From Butyrivibrio sp. (GTDB lineage: Bacteria > Bacillota > Clostridia > Lachnospirales > Lachnospiraceae), in NCBI GenBank assembly GCA_015056565.1, contig SVGB01000009.1, positions 7,859-71,858 on the forward strand: 64,000 nt of DNA, written 5' to 3'. This document shows positions 6,252-15,469 of the stretch, piece by piece. The first letter of the stretch is position 1; each line of letters begins with the position of its first letter. The position numbers were made by a program, and so were the translations under genes. Below the pieces are notes generated by a model. That model saw only the letters and a list, made by a program, of their open reading frames with translations. It was not told the origin of the DNA and searched no databases.

Positions 6252-7556
6252 TCAGACTTTACGAAGAAGCAGCTCCACAACAAAACCGTTGTCGTTGTAG
6301 TATTCCATTCCGCCGCCCTGTTTGTTCATATACATCTTGCATAGGAACAGGCCAAGGCCGTACCCGGATTTACCTGCTGAATTCTTGCCTCGGTAGTATT
6401 TTTCTGAGATAAGAGGAAGGTCGCTATCTGGAACACCCGGGCCTTCATCGCGGATCTTTATCTTGATAAAGCTTCCTGTTTTTCCATCCTCCATAAGGAT
6501 GTCTTTAGTCTGTGAAAAAGTTACTGTAATGTCTGTTCCGGCGTATTTGGCAGAATTACTGATAATGTTTTCAATAACCTGATCCATTCTCTGTCTGTCC
6601 ATGTAAACCAGGCAGGGATGGATATGGTTTTCCATAATGATATTTCCAAAGGAAGAAAGGCTCTTTATCCGATCCTCCAGGATCACTGTGCTCTCTTCAC
6701 TGACTGTAACTTCGATTTTTTCTATATCTTCAAGACTTGCATGCATCACATCGCTCATAAGGGAGCTTACGCTCCCTGCCTTGGCGTTAATGGTCCTGAT
6801 CTTATCAAGAGTATCAGAGTATTCGGCAGTGTCTTGTTCACCCGCTTCTTTTATTTTCCTTGAATACTTAAGATCTAAAACTTCGCAGGTTGCACCTATA
6901 ACAGCAAGAGGAGTCTTTATGTCATGGCTAAGGCCCTGGATCAGCTCTTTTCTTGCAATCTCACCTTTTCGCTCCCTGTCGATAGATAGCTTTACCTGTT
7001 CCCTCATCATGTCATAGCCTTCAACGAAGCTTCCGAACATGTTGGTCTTTCTGATGGGAAGAGGCTTATCAAGATCGCCCTTTGCGATATCCGTTGCAAA
7101 ATCCTTAAGTTCTTTTATGGGCTTTAAAAAGACTCTGTACATGTAGAACAATAGAAGATATCCGGCCAAAAGGACAGCTCCCCAAAGAATTGCTGCAGCC
7201 CTCATAAACTGACTTCTTGCACTTATGAAGTTTTCTTCCTTGTCATTGAAGGCAACTTTTCCAATGTACTTACCGTCTACTTCAAGGTCAAGGATAAGAG
7301 CGCCGCTTGAGTAAAGAGAAGCCAGTTCCGGATCATTTATTTTTTTTGAAAGTATGATCTGACAGGAGTATTTTTCCTCAGCGAAGGTTTCGGGCATTCC
7401 ACTTTCCAGATCCTGCTCAACCTGGTAAAGAAGGTCATTATAATAAACGATATCTCTTTTGCCATAAGCAGTTTTGCGGCTTAAGTGGCAGAAGAATACC
7501 AGAATGATCAGCATGAATATGGTAAAAGAAATGAATATCCGTCTTAAACTTTTCAT
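6252..7556 (-). CDS. Sensor histidine kinase of the ABC-exporter operon
   Basis: A 434-residue kinase. An N-terminal membrane helix (about 8-25) and a second helix (about 118-142) enclose an extracytoplasmic sensor region of roughly 90 residues. A HAMP-like linker follows, then HisKA with LSHDIKTP (phospho-acceptor His) and a HATPase domain with N-box NIISNSAKY, DEGPGVP and GYGLGLFLC. It is the last gene of the operon and overlaps the response-regulator gene by four bases (ATGA). By position it should sense the compound handled by the adjacent exporter, or envelope stress; the ligand is unknown. Confidence 0.9.
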   Translation of the reverse strand: MKSLRRIFISFTIFMLIILVFFCHLSRKTAYGKRDIVYYNDLLYQVEQDLESGMPETFAEEKYSCQIILSKKINDPELASLYSSGALILDLEVDGKYIGKVAFNDKEENFISARSQFMRAAAILWGAVLLAGYLLLFYMYRVFLKPIKELKDFATDIAKGDLDKPLPIRKTNMFGSFVEGYDMMREQVKLSIDRERKGEIARKELIQGLSHDIKTPLAVIGATCEVLDLKYSRKIKEAGEQDTAEYSDTLDKIRTINAKAGSVSSLMSDVMHASLEDIEKIEVTVSEESTVILEDRIKSLSSFGNIIMENHIHPCLVYMDRQRMDQVIENIISNSAKYAGTDITVTFSQTKDILMEDGKTGSFIKIKIRDEGPGVPDSDLPLISEKYYRGKNSAGKSGYGLGLFLCKMYMNKQGGGMEYYNDNGFVVELLLRKV

Positions 7557-8266
7557 GATAGCTCTAATATATATCCCGTTCCCCAGACTGTCTTAATAAG
7601 CTTTGGCTCATTGGGATTTTCCTCAATCTTTTCACGCAGTTTCCTGATGTGGACGTTCAGGGTACTGTCACTGAAAAAAGTATCTCCCCACACTTCATCG
7701 AAAAGTACTTCTTTTTTGACGATAGTGTCGTGGTGTTTGTACAGGCAGTCAAGAAGAGCATATTCCTTGGCCTTTAATGGGATGCTTTGTCCCTTTATGA
7801 TAACGGACATGGTGGGATAGTCCATGTAAAAGCTATTATCCTCGCCGCTATCAGAAGACGCAGGATCAGAAACTCCGTTCTGGCCAGCTTCTTTCATCTG
7901 GGCAATGCGCTTTAAGTTTACCTTGACCTTTGCAAGAAGAACAGACAGGCTATAGGGCTTTTTGACGTAGTCATCGCCGCCTATGGAAAGAGCTATAAGT
8001 ACATCGTCATCGCTCTGCCTTGCACTAATAAAGAGTATTGGAAGCTGCATGTCTTCCCTTAGCTTTTTACAGACATCAAAACCTGATCCATCTCCTAAAT
8101 TGATATCAAGAAGGATCAGGTCAGCGGTGTTTCCCTCTTCAAAGAAAGCAAGGCAGGATGCGGCGCTTTCTACATACTGCGTAGAAACGTCAAACATCCT
8201 GAAATACTCCGCCGTCATTTTTGCAAGTTCAATTTCATCATCCACAATAAGACAGTTGTAATGCAT
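7553..8266 (-). CDS. OmpR/PhoB-family response regulator
   Basis: A 237-residue protein: a receiver domain (1-120) with acidic pocket DDE (9-11), phospho-acceptor Asp54 in LILLDINLG and a conserved Lys (YVKKPYS), then a winged-helix DNA-binding domain ending in VWGTGYILE. It lies 37 bases after the permease gene and overlaps the kinase gene. It probably controls the operon through the TTAAGAC direct repeats seen over the -35 region upstream of the adaptor gene. Confidence 0.92.
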   Translation of the reverse strand: MHYNCLIVDDEIELAKMTAEYFRMFDVSTQYVESAASCLAFFEEGNTADLILLDINLGDGSGFDVCKKLREDMQLPILFISARQSDDDVLIALSIGGDDYVKKPYSLSVLLAKVKVNLKRIAQMKEAGQNGVSDPASSDSGEDNSFYMDYPTMSVIIKGQSIPLKAKEYALLDCLYKHHDTIVKKEVLFDEVWGDTFFSDSTLNVHIRKLREKIEENPNEPKLIKTVWGTGYILELS

Positions 8267-8303
8267 AATTTATCTCCGTATGGATTATTGTAACATAAAC
8301 AGT

Positions 8304-10682
8304 CTATTCTTCGGTGATCATCTTTACAGGTTCAAGGCCTTTTATCCTGCGGCCAATAAGTCCCGATGTGATAAGGGCAACACCAATGATAATAACCGCT
8401 GTGAAAAGATATGATACAGGAGCTATATTAAAGTCTATCCTCTTAAATCCAAATATCATAAATGTGCCGACCATGAGCTTGCTTCCAAGGAAAGGAGACA
8501 GCACAAGACCTAAAGCCACACCAATAAGAATTGAAGGAATATTGGACAGCATGACCTGAAGGATCAGGTCTTTTGAGGTAAAGCCTAAAGCTTTGCTTAC
8601 ACCAAGGTTTCTCCACTGCTTATTGATATTTGTGCGAACGATCAGGGATTCTACAAAGGCCACGATCAGGATCGTAAGTAGGCTTACAAAGTAGGCGAAG
8701 AGTTTGATGCCACTTGTGATAAGGCCCACAGTCTGGTGAGCTGCCACCTGATAATCAGTTACAGTGACCTCTGGATAAACATCCTTAAATTCTTTTTCAA
8801 ATTCGGCAAAAGAAGCGCCCGGTTTAAGCTGCACACAAACCTGCATTGAATCTGGAACAGTAGTGACCTTAGTAAGGCCATCGATTGTCATAAAGGCCAT
8901 CATCCCCATGTTGTTCATGGTCTGGCAGATACCGCATACGATGAAGGATTCATCAGCCATATCGTTTCTTACAGTCACAACGTCTCCAAGGGAAACACCA
9001 AGTCTTGATGCTGCATTTGTTGCCAGCATGACTTCGTTGGGGTGTTTTGGCCAGCGGCCCTCTATAATGGATCCTCCAATGATGTTTGAGGTGTCTGAAA
9101 AGGACCTGGTTGTGATATTCTGCTTGTTCTTTTTATGAGAGTAGTTTACGCCCATCCAGATCTCTCGCCTGGTATTTTCAACGGTTTTCATGTTTCTTAC
9201 AGTTTCTTCCATGCTCTCATCACCAGAGAAAAATGCATCATAAACATCAAAACCGCCAATGTTAAGAACGCCTTCATCATTGCCAAAAGTGTCAGTCATT
9301 CCAAAGGCCACCACTGACGAAATGGAGAGGATCATCATGATAAAGATTATTCCAAGCTGGTTTTTAAATCTTCCAAAAGTATCCTTAAGTGACAGTGTCA
9401 CTGCGATGGGAAGATTAGTCTTATCAAAGGAAAAGAGATTCTTCTTGTAATTGTGGGTGTTAACGCCGCCTCTAAGCGCTGAAAGGACGCTGACCTTACT
9501 GTATTCCCGTCCGAGCAGGAGAGTAAGACAAGCTACGACCAGGCAAAATCCCAGGAAAACTGAGAGTACCACTATTGTGTTTACCGGCTGATTCCAGGTA
9601 AGCCCAAGAGTGATAAGGATAAGTATCCCGATCTTATCAAGAAGAAGGGCACCAACAAGGATTCCTACAGCTGCGCCAAGCCCCGAGATCATAAGGAGCT
9701 GGAACAACAGGATAAGGACCAGTTCCCTGACTGTGTAGCCGGAAGCCTCCATGATGGCTGTGTTTTTCATGTTAGTCATGATGAAGTTCTTTACGCTGAA
9801 GTTGATGATGACGATGGCTATAGCAAGGATGATAACAGCGAAAAGAAATATCAGCGCCACGAAAGTAAATGGAAGTATCATGGAACCGGTCTTCATGAGC
9901 TCAGCTGGAAGGATGTTAGTGCCTGGTATCTCAAAATCCAGATTTGCTTTTGAGTAGTCATTGTACCAGTTAAGGAGCTCATCACCTATGCTGTCTGAGA
10001 GCTTATTGGTATCGATATGTTTCTTTTTGGCAGTGTCAGTCAACTGGGTTTTTACGTACCTGCTGTCATATGCTCCTTTTGGGTTTTCAAAGCGCAGGGT
10101 TTCGTACATCTTGTCAGATACATATATCTTGTAGGTCCCCATGTTCATTGGCGAGCAAAAGAGATTATCCTCGTTGTAGCCTGCAACTTTAAAGTCGTAG
10201 ATGTTGTCGCCAATCTTTAGCTGAAAGGTGGATCCTATTTTAAAGGCTGAGCCAAGAGATATTGGAATAACTATGTCGTCTCCGGAAAAACCTGAAGCAT
10301 CAATACTCATAGTCTGGATCTTCTGGGGCTTTTCATAGCTGCTTACAAACAGGGGATATTCAATCCAGTTTTTGCTCCCTTTTAGTCTGTACTTTGAGCT
10401 GCAATCAAGATATTCCTCCATCTCATAGTTTTTGAAATATACATTGCCCTTTATGAGCTCTTCCAATTTAGCAATTGCAGGCTCAGAGTAGCCTGTAATG
10501 ATAAAAATGTCAGCGGCATTTATCTTTTCCATGTTGGTGTCGATGACTTTTCCTGTGTCAGCTAGAAATGAAGCGCTGATAAAGATAAAGAGAGAGGACA
10601 GGACCGATAGTATGAAGAAAGTGATCATGTCACTTTTTTGTTTTTTGATATTGTTTTTTGCGATAAAGAAAAATCTGTACAT
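8304..10682 (-). CDS. ABC transporter permease with two FtsX-type domains
   Basis: A 792-residue membrane protein. It has an N-terminal helix, a large extracytoplasmic domain (about 40-260), three helices (about 270-390), a fourth near 435-460, a second extracytoplasmic domain (about 470-640) and three C-terminal helices. This is the duplicated FtsX/MacB-like architecture of Gram-positive peptide exporters and resistance transporters. It pairs with the ATPase just upstream (31-base gap). With the adaptor, ATPase and two-component genes it forms a self-contained export or detoxification module. Confidence 0.9.
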   Translation of the reverse strand: MYRFFFIAKNNIKKQKSDMITFFILSVLSSLFIFISASFLADTGKVIDTNMEKINAADIFIITGYSEPAIAKLEELIKGNVYFKNYEMEEYLDCSSKYRLKGSKNWIEYPLFVSSYEKPQKIQTMSIDASGFSGDDIVIPISLGSAFKIGSTFQLKIGDNIYDFKVAGYNEDNLFCSPMNMGTYKIYVSDKMYETLRFENPKGAYDSRYVKTQLTDTAKKKHIDTNKLSDSIGDELLNWYNDYSKANLDFEIPGTNILPAELMKTGSMILPFTFVALIFLFAVIILAIAIVIINFSVKNFIMTNMKNTAIMEASGYTVRELVLILLFQLLMISGLGAAVGILVGALLLDKIGILILITLGLTWNQPVNTIVVLSVFLGFCLVVACLTLLLGREYSKVSVLSALRGGVNTHNYKKNLFSFDKTNLPIAVTLSLKDTFGRFKNQLGIIFIMMILSISSVVAFGMTDTFGNDEGVLNIGGFDVYDAFFSGDESMEETVRNMKTVENTRREIWMGVNYSHKKNKQNITTRSFSDTSNIIGGSIIEGRWPKHPNEVMLATNAASRLGVSLGDVVTVRNDMADESFIVCGICQTMNNMGMMAFMTIDGLTKVTTVPDSMQVCVQLKPGASFAEFEKEFKDVYPEVTVTDYQVAAHQTVGLITSGIKLFAYFVSLLTILIVAFVESLIVRTNINKQWRNLGVSKALGFTSKDLILQVMLSNIPSILIGVALGLVLSPFLGSKLMVGTFMIFGFKRIDFNIAPVSYLFTAVIIIGVALITSGLIGRRIKGLEPVKMITEE

Positions 10683-10713
10683 TTTTCTTTTCCTTTCAAA
10701 TTAGAGATAAGGA

Positions 10714-11529
10714 TCACCATCCCATATCCTGAAGGAAATTCTTTAGGTTCTGATGGCGTTTTTTTGCTGTTTCAAGATCTGGATTTGACTCATCCTTGTA
10801 GTCGCCTGCATAGGGGCCAAGTTCGATCTCATCACTTATCACTCCGTCAGATAAGTAGATGATCCTGTTGCCTCTTTCAGCGGCCTTGATGGTGTGAGTT
10901 ACCATTACTATGCTCTGGCCTTCGTTATTAAGATCAGAGAGTATATTAAGGACATTTTCAGTGTTCTGGGAGTTAAGAGCACCAGTTGGCTCGTCGGCGA
11001 AAAGAATTTCTGGCGAGTTGATGACGCCTCTTACGACTGCTACACGCTGTTGCTGACCTCCAGACATCTGGGTTGGGAATTTCCTGAAATCGCTTTCCCC
11101 GATCTCAACGTTGTTCAATAGTTTTTTTGCCTTTTCTGCAAGAGCTTTTCTGTCAGTGGTTTTTAAAAGTCCGCAGACCATTACATTATCAAGGGCGCTC
11201 ATGCTGTCATTTAAATAGTTTTGCTGAAATACAAATCCCACATGGTTGCGCCTGAACATAGCAAGCTTATCGTTACTATATGTGGAGATCTCAGTCTCTT
11301 TTTCACCCTCTGTAAAATATGTGATGGTGCCCATACTGGGTCTGTCCATTCCAGAAAGAGCGTACAAAAGAGTGCTCTTTCCGGAGCCGGAATTACCCAT
11401 TATTACTGTAAAATCCCCCTTATAGATGGAGAGGTTTAAGTTCTTTAGTACGTGCTGCTGAAGAGTGCCGTTTGAAAATGTTTTGGACAGATCCCTTGCA
11501 ATTAGTATTTTCTCTTTTTGAAGATTCAT
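10714..11529 (-). CDS. ABC transporter ATPase, MacB/LolD-like
   Basis: A 271-residue ATP-binding subunit with Walker A GNSGSGKST, Q-loop FVFQQ, signature MSGGQQQRVAVVRG, Walker B ILFADEPTGALN and switch His in MVTHTIKAAERG. The DEPTGAL[ND] form marks the MacB/LolCDE/FtsE-type exporter branch. A C-terminal extension of about 45 residues after the core is charged and of unknown role. The gene starts 4 bases within the end of the adaptor gene (ATGA overlap). Confidence 0.93.
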   Translation of the reverse strand: MNLQKEKILIARDLSKTFSNGTLQQHVLKNLNLSIYKGDFTVIMGNSGSGKSTLLYALSGMDRPSMGTITYFTEGEKETEISTYSNDKLAMFRRNHVGFVFQQNYLNDSMSALDNVMVCGLLKTTDRKALAEKAKKLLNNVEIGESDFRKFPTQMSGGQQQRVAVVRGVINSPEILFADEPTGALNSQNTENVLNILSDLNNEGQSIVMVTHTIKAAERGNRIIYLSDGVISDEIELGPYAGDYKDESNPDLETAKKRHQNLKNFLQDMGW

Positions 11530-12914
11530 TGTTTATTCACCTTTATGCCCATTCCGTCAGTTATTTCTTCGGTGTCTCTCCATACAACGAGACTTCCTTC
11601 TGTAAGGCCATCTTTGATCTCTACCATGTCGTCGTTTCTTATGCCGCACTCAACAAATTTTTTGGTGGCTTTTCCGTCATTTGCAACAAAGACGTAGCTT
11701 CCTTCCTCATCTTCGCTGAGAGCTTCCAAAGGAATGCGGATAACTTCATCAAGGTTCGCGGTGTTTATCCTGGCCTTGGCTTCAAGACCCAGGATTATGG
11801 CATCATCTGGCTTGTCCAAAGTGATCTCAATACCAATTCCTGTGCCGGTTCCTGAATCCTTGGTCATTCTCTCGATTCTTGAAACTTTTCCGGTGTAGTC
11901 CTTATTTTTTATATTGACAGTAGCAGTCTGGCCTTCTTCAATATTCACTATATCATACTTATTTACACTGCTTTTGATGATAACATCAGATATAGATTTA
12001 AGTGTGAGAAGTTTAGCACCTCTCTGTACATCGCTTCCTTCTGTGGTGCCGATCTCAGTGACGATTCCATCAAACTCAGCTCTGATGCCTTCCTTGGCAG
12101 CTGCGAGATAGGAGAGCTTTTCGCTGCTTGAAAGTTCGTTTGCTTCCTTGACAGCCTGAAGTCTTTCTTTTTCGCCCTTTGTCATGATCCCGTTCACAGT
12201 GCTTGCCTTTTGACTTGTCATTTCAGCTTTGTACTCCTTAAGGTCAGTAAGCTGAAGGTTTAAGGAATTGAGGTCCTCCTGCATTTTTACAATCTCAGGA
12301 GCATATTGCTGCTCGTAGGCGTTGGTCTGGATCAGCATTCTTAGGTTTTCATATTCGTCTGAATCTGGCTCATCTTCCCACTCTATAAGGGAAACCTGGA
12401 GCTTGGCACCAAAGTCAGCAAGGGAAGCTTTCTTTTCAGCCAGGCTGTTCTGGGTTTTTGTGATCAGCGCCTCAGTATCAGCTATCTGCTGATTTAGTAC
12501 TGCAAGATTTGTCTTGGCTTCGTTATATAATCCTGCAGTTCTTCCTGATGCCTGCATGGAGCCTTCGTAGCTGCCAAGATCTGCCTTTACCGAAAGGTTT
12601 GCCATTGTTTCAAGTCTTTCAAGCTCTTCAGAGTCGTAGGAGATCAGCAGATCGCCCTTTTTTACAAAGTCACCTTCCTTAACAAGGATTTTTCCAACCT
12701 TTGCATCGATGTCGCAGAAGTAGATCTTGTCGGTGTTGCTTTCAACAGTACCGTTTACTTCAATTTCGCTTTCAAGACAACCTCTTTCGGCCTGATATGC
12801 GCTTACTGACATGGCTGCATTGGAACTGATCGACACACCTCCAATAGCAATAACAGCGACTATAGCAGAAGATATAAGTATTATTTTCTTTTTACCTTTT
12901 ATCATTTCAATCAT
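11526..12914 (-). CDS. HlyD/MacA-type membrane-fusion adaptor
   Basis: A 462-residue protein with one N-terminal membrane helix (about 10-30), a split biotinyl/lipoyl-like domain (KVGKILVKEGDFVKKGDLL, and its partner half near 285), a coiled-coil hairpin between them (about 120-275), and a beta-barrel with a membrane-proximal C-terminal domain. MacA-like adaptors in Firmicutes work with FtsX-type permeases at the outer face of the membrane. It is the first gene of the five-gene operon. Confidence 0.88.
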   Translation of the reverse strand: MIEMIKGKKKIILISSAIVAVIAIGGVSISSNAAMSVSAYQAERGCLESEIEVNGTVESNTDKIYFCDIDAKVGKILVKEGDFVKKGDLLISYDSEELERLETMANLSVKADLGSYEGSMQASGRTAGLYNEAKTNLAVLNQQIADTEALITKTQNSLAEKKASLADFGAKLQVSLIEWEDEPDSDEYENLRMLIQTNAYEQQYAPEIVKMQEDLNSLNLQLTDLKEYKAEMTSQKASTVNGIMTKGEKERLQAVKEANELSSSEKLSYLAAAKEGIRAEFDGIVTEIGTTEGSDVQRGAKLLTLKSISDVIIKSSVNKYDIVNIEEGQTATVNIKNKDYTGKVSRIERMTKDSGTGTGIGIEITLDKPDDAIILGLEAKARINTANLDEVIRIPLEALSEDEEGSYVFVANDGKATKKFVECGIRNDDMVEIKDGLTEGSLVVWRDTEEITDGMGIKVNKQ

Positions 12915-12952
12915 TTTCTTTCCCCTTTACTTAATCGTTTACGTTTGATCTG

Positions 12953-12990
12953 ATCATACTTTACTTCAAAGTCTGGTCTTAAGTCTTAAG
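12953..12990 (-). promoter_or_regulatory. Promoter and probable response-regulator site of the exporter operon
   Basis: On the minus strand, TATGAT (12958-12953) is a plausible -10. Two overlapping copies of CTTAAGAC (within 12990-12976) cover the -35 position, which itself is poor (TAAGAC). Direct repeats at a weak -35 are typical for OmpR-family activators. Confidence 0.5.
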
Positions 12991-13018
12991 CTGTCTCTTG
13001 TGTAATTATTAATTGATC

Positions 13019-13036
13019 CTTAACTGATCGGTTAAG
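13019..13036. promoter_or_regulatory. Small palindrome between divergent promoters
   Basis: CTTAAC and GTTAAG flank TGATCG. It lies between the exporter promoter and the promoter of the nucleoside-hydrolase leader and could bind a regulator of either. Confidence 0.3.
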
Positions 13037-13043
13037 AAAGGTG

Positions 13044-13072
13044 TTGAAATCTTAAAAAAAGTATTGTACAAT
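13044..13072 (+). promoter_or_regulatory. Promoter of the nucleoside hydrolase / ECF operon
   Basis: TTGAAA (13044-13049), a 17-base spacer and TACAAT (13067-13072). It drives a leader of about 130 bases that carries the hairpin and terminator described next. Confidence 0.75.
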
Positions 13073-13088
13073 CCATAAGCGCATTAAA

Positions 13089-13190
13089 CGACAGTTCATT
13101 TGTACCTTCCTGTCGCTAAACAAAACCAGGACTACATGGAATACTTTTGTCTTTTTATGTAGCTCTGCGATCCGCAGAGTTTTTTTGTTG
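13089..13190 (+). promoter_or_regulatory. Riboswitch-like leader (possible preQ1-I type) with intrinsic terminator
   Basis: A 6-bp hairpin (CGACAG 13089-13094 with CTGTCG 13110-13115) has a 15-base loop beginning UUC and is followed by an A-rich tail (TAAACAAAACCA). Within the loop, UUUGU can pair with ACAAA in the tail, giving an H-type pseudoknot. This matches the general plan of the small preQ1-I aptamer. A second hairpin (CTACAT/ATGTAG, 13132-13162) leads directly into a perfect 7-bp terminator (CTCTGCG/CGCAGAG, 13163-13179) with seven T residues, only about 25 bases before the start codon. The attenuator is plainly visible; the ligand class is a guess supported by the downstream genes. 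Confidence 0.5.
13163..13186 (+). terminator. Leader terminator (attenuator)
   Basis: A perfect 7-bp GC-rich stem, 3-base loop and T7 run lie upstream of the nucleoside hydrolase start. As no gene precedes it, its role must be conditional termination. Confidence 0.85.
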
Positions 13191-13210
13191 CCTTTTTTGG
13201 AGATTAACTG

Positions 13211-14164
13211 ATGGAGAAGATCATTATTGACTGTGATCCCGGGATAGACGACAGCCTCGCAATAATGCTGGCTTTAAACAGTCCGGAGGTTGAGGTTGTC
13301 GGCATTACTATAGTGGCAGGCAATTCGCCTTGCGAACTTGGATTTAAGAACGCTAAAAGAGTCCTTAAGTTCCTGGGAAGACTGGATGTTCCTGTATATG
13401 TCGGTGCAGACAGACCAAGAGTAAGAGAATACGTAAATGCCCTTGATACTCACGGAAGCGACGGACTGGGAGAGAGCTTTTTGCCGGAAGTACCTGATCA
13501 GATGATCCCTGATTTGTCCGCAGCAGAGTTTATGTCACAGACCCTTAAAGGGGGAGATGTATCAGTTATAGCCCTGGGACCTCTTACGAACCTGGCAGAT
13601 ATTATTGACAGGGACAGAGAAGTTTTTTTATCCATTAAAAGACTCGTGTCCATGGGCGGAAATTTCAGAAGCCATGGGAACTGCTCTCCGGTCGCAGAGT
13701 ATAACTACTGGGAAGATCCTGATAGCGCCAAAGTGGTATTTAATGCCATGTATGAGGCGGGGCGGGAGATTGAGATGGTCGGCCTTGATGTCACCAGAAA
13801 GATTGTACTTACCTACGACATCCTTGATGAGATGAAAAGAAAGAACCCTGTAGTTGGGGACTTTGTGGAGAAGATCACGAACTTCTATTTCAAGTTCCAT
13901 TGGGAGTGGGAGCATATAAGAGGCTGCGTTATCAACGATCCTCTGGCTGTGGCACAGTTTATTGATCAGTCCATCCTGTCAGGATTTTCTGCATTTACGG
14001 ATGTGGAGACTCTCGGAATATCAATTGGTCAGACAGTAGTGGACTCCATGGGATTCTACCGAAAAGAGAGCAATGCTCTTATTTACACCAAGGTTAATGA
14101 GAAAGCGTTTTGGGATTTGTTTTTGCCAAGAATTTTAGGAATAAAAGGAGAAAGTAATGAGTAA
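13211..14164 (+). CDS. Inosine/uridine-preferring-type nucleoside hydrolase, possible queuosine hydrolase (QueK-like)
   Basis: A 317-residue cytoplasmic enzyme with the calcium-binding signature DCDPGIDD (7-14), the later NYWEDPDSA (active-site Asn/Glu/Asp) and NDPLAVA (active-site Asp). The family splits N-glycosidic bonds of nucleosides to base and ribose. It overlaps the following ECF S-component gene by 8 bases. Nucleoside hydrolases next to ECF transporters under preQ1-type control are described as queuosine-salvage enzymes in Clostridia, and the leader here fits that. Simple purine or pyrimidine nucleoside salvage is the alternative. Confidence 0.88.
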   Translation: MEKIIIDCDPGIDDSLAIMLALNSPEVEVVGITIVAGNSPCELGFKNAKRVLKFLGRLDVPVYVGADRPRVREYVNALDTHGSDGLGESFLPEVPDQMIPDLSAAEFMSQTLKGGDVSVIALGPLTNLADIIDRDREVFLSIKRLVSMGGNFRSHGNCSPVAEYNYWEDPDSAKVVFNAMYEAGREIEMVGLDVTRKIVLTYDILDEMKRKNPVVGDFVEKITNFYFKFHWEWEHIRGCVINDPLAVAQFIDQSILSGFSAFTDVETLGISIGQTVVDSMGFYRKESNALIYTKVNEKAFWDLFLPRILGIKGESNE

Positions 14165-14738
14165 CAACGTAAAGAAACTGACATTTATAGCTCTTTCAGT
14201 AGCTATTAACATTGTAGGAAGCAAGATAGCTCTGCTTCTTAGCCTTCCTATCTTTTTAGACAGCATAGGAACAATGCTTGCAGGTATTGCACTTGGACCT
14301 GTGGCAGGAGGTCTTACAGCACTTGTTGGCGGACTTATAAACGGAGTGTTGGGCGATGTTTACGCCATCTATTTCTCCATAAGCGGAGTTTTAATGGGAG
14401 TCATTGCAGGACTTGTTTTCCATGAAAAGAAAAATACGATTCCTTCACTTTTCTGGAAATGCCTGATAGTTACATTGCCTGCATCAGCTCTTTCAGCCTG
14501 CATTGAGACCTTCCTTTTTGGCGGGATCACATCAGCGGTTGTGACTACCTTTATTATCCAGGCTCTCTCACAGACTGCCCTCAAGCTCTTTGGCGGAGCA
14601 TTCCTTACACAGGCGATCACAGACTATGTAGATAAGCTCATCGCCATTGTGCTTGTAGTTGTAAGCATGAGAAGTCTTCCTTATGAACTTACTCATTTTG
14701 AGAAAAAAGAAAAACAGGAAGCAGCAGTTACCAGATAA
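14157..14738 (+). CDS. ECF transporter S component (substrate-binding membrane subunit)
   Basis: A 193-residue hydrophobic protein with about five to six membrane helices and the glycine-rich ALGPVAGGLTALVGGLINGVLGD segment (helix-loop region, here split across residues 44-66) typical of the ECF-ribofla_trS / COG4720 type S components. It needs a shared EcfA/EcfA'/EcfT module that is not in this window. Its coupling to a nucleoside hydrolase suggests uptake of a nucleobase or nucleoside, possibly a queuosine precursor. Confidence 0.8.
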   Translation: MSNNVKKLTFIALSVAINIVGSKIALLLSLPIFLDSIGTMLAGIALGPVAGGLTALVGGLINGVLGDVYAIYFSISGVLMGVIAGLVFHEKKNTIPSLFWKCLIVTLPASALSACIETFLFGGITSAVVTTFIIQALSQTALKLFGGAFLTQAITDYVDKLIAIVLVVVSMRSLPYELTHFEKKEKQEAAVTR

Positions 14739-15372
14739 AGTTGGATTTTAGCTGCTCGCCGTTATCAATAAGAAGATCCTGACCGGTCATACTCTTATTG
14801 ATGTTTGTAAGATAATAGGAAAGATCAGCAATTTCTTCTGCCTGGGCCCACTTATTAAGAAGCGTCTCATCATGGCATTTCTTCATAAGATCAGGATCAT
14901 CCATGATATGGGCATTTAGTGGTGTATATACGCCGCCGGCAGATATGCTGTTTGATGTGGCGCCGTACTTCGCAATACGAAGTGCGGTGTTTTTCATATA
15001 TGTAACTACGCCGCCCTTGCTGGCAGCGTACTCTGGAAACTCTGCGCCATTGGATGCGCTGGAAGAGGCCATAAAAAGTACAGACTTTATATCATCCTGA
15101 AAAGCGTACCTTTCTGTAACCTTAATAGTTGCCTTTAGATTTACATCAATAACTAAAGGCCCCTCCTGGATCCCTGCATTATTGATGAGCACATTGATGC
15201 CTTCGATTTCTGGAAGATTCTCACTAATATCAACAATTTCATGCCTGTAAGAGGCCGAGCTAAAACCCGCCTCTTTAATATCAAAGCCAATAACTTCATG
15301 GCCCATCTCTACATATTTTTTTGCACATGCAAGCCCGATTCCCTGGCTTGCTCCGGTAATAAGTATTCTCAT
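14728..15372 (-). CDS. Short-chain dehydrogenase/reductase
   Basis: A 214-residue Rossmann protein with TGASQGIG (6-13, NAD(P) binding), NNAG (64-67) and the catalytic YAASK (Tyr115, Lys119), preceded by a serine-rich MASSSAS segment. It is somewhat short for the classical SDR class (about 250). The family oxidises or reduces hydroxyl/keto groups on very varied substrates, so no specific role can be given. It converges on the ECF gene with an 11-base overlap. Confidence 0.85.
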   Translation of the reverse strand: MRILITGASQGIGLACAKKYVEMGHEVIGFDIKEAGFSSASYRHEIVDISENLPEIEGINVLINNAGIQEGPLVIDVNLKATIKVTERYAFQDDIKSVLFMASSSASNGAEFPEYAASKGGVVTYMKNTALRIAKYGATSNSISAGGVYTPLNAHIMDDPDLMKKCHDETLLNKWAQAEEIADLSYYLTNINKSMTGQDLLIDNGEQLKSNFIW

Positions 15373-15469
15373 GCCCTTAAGTATACCATAGTTTCGAAAA
15401 GCTTTAGATAAAAAGCACGTAATATGTTGTAGAATAGATATATACGGTTTTTAGATAGGAGGGAATAAT

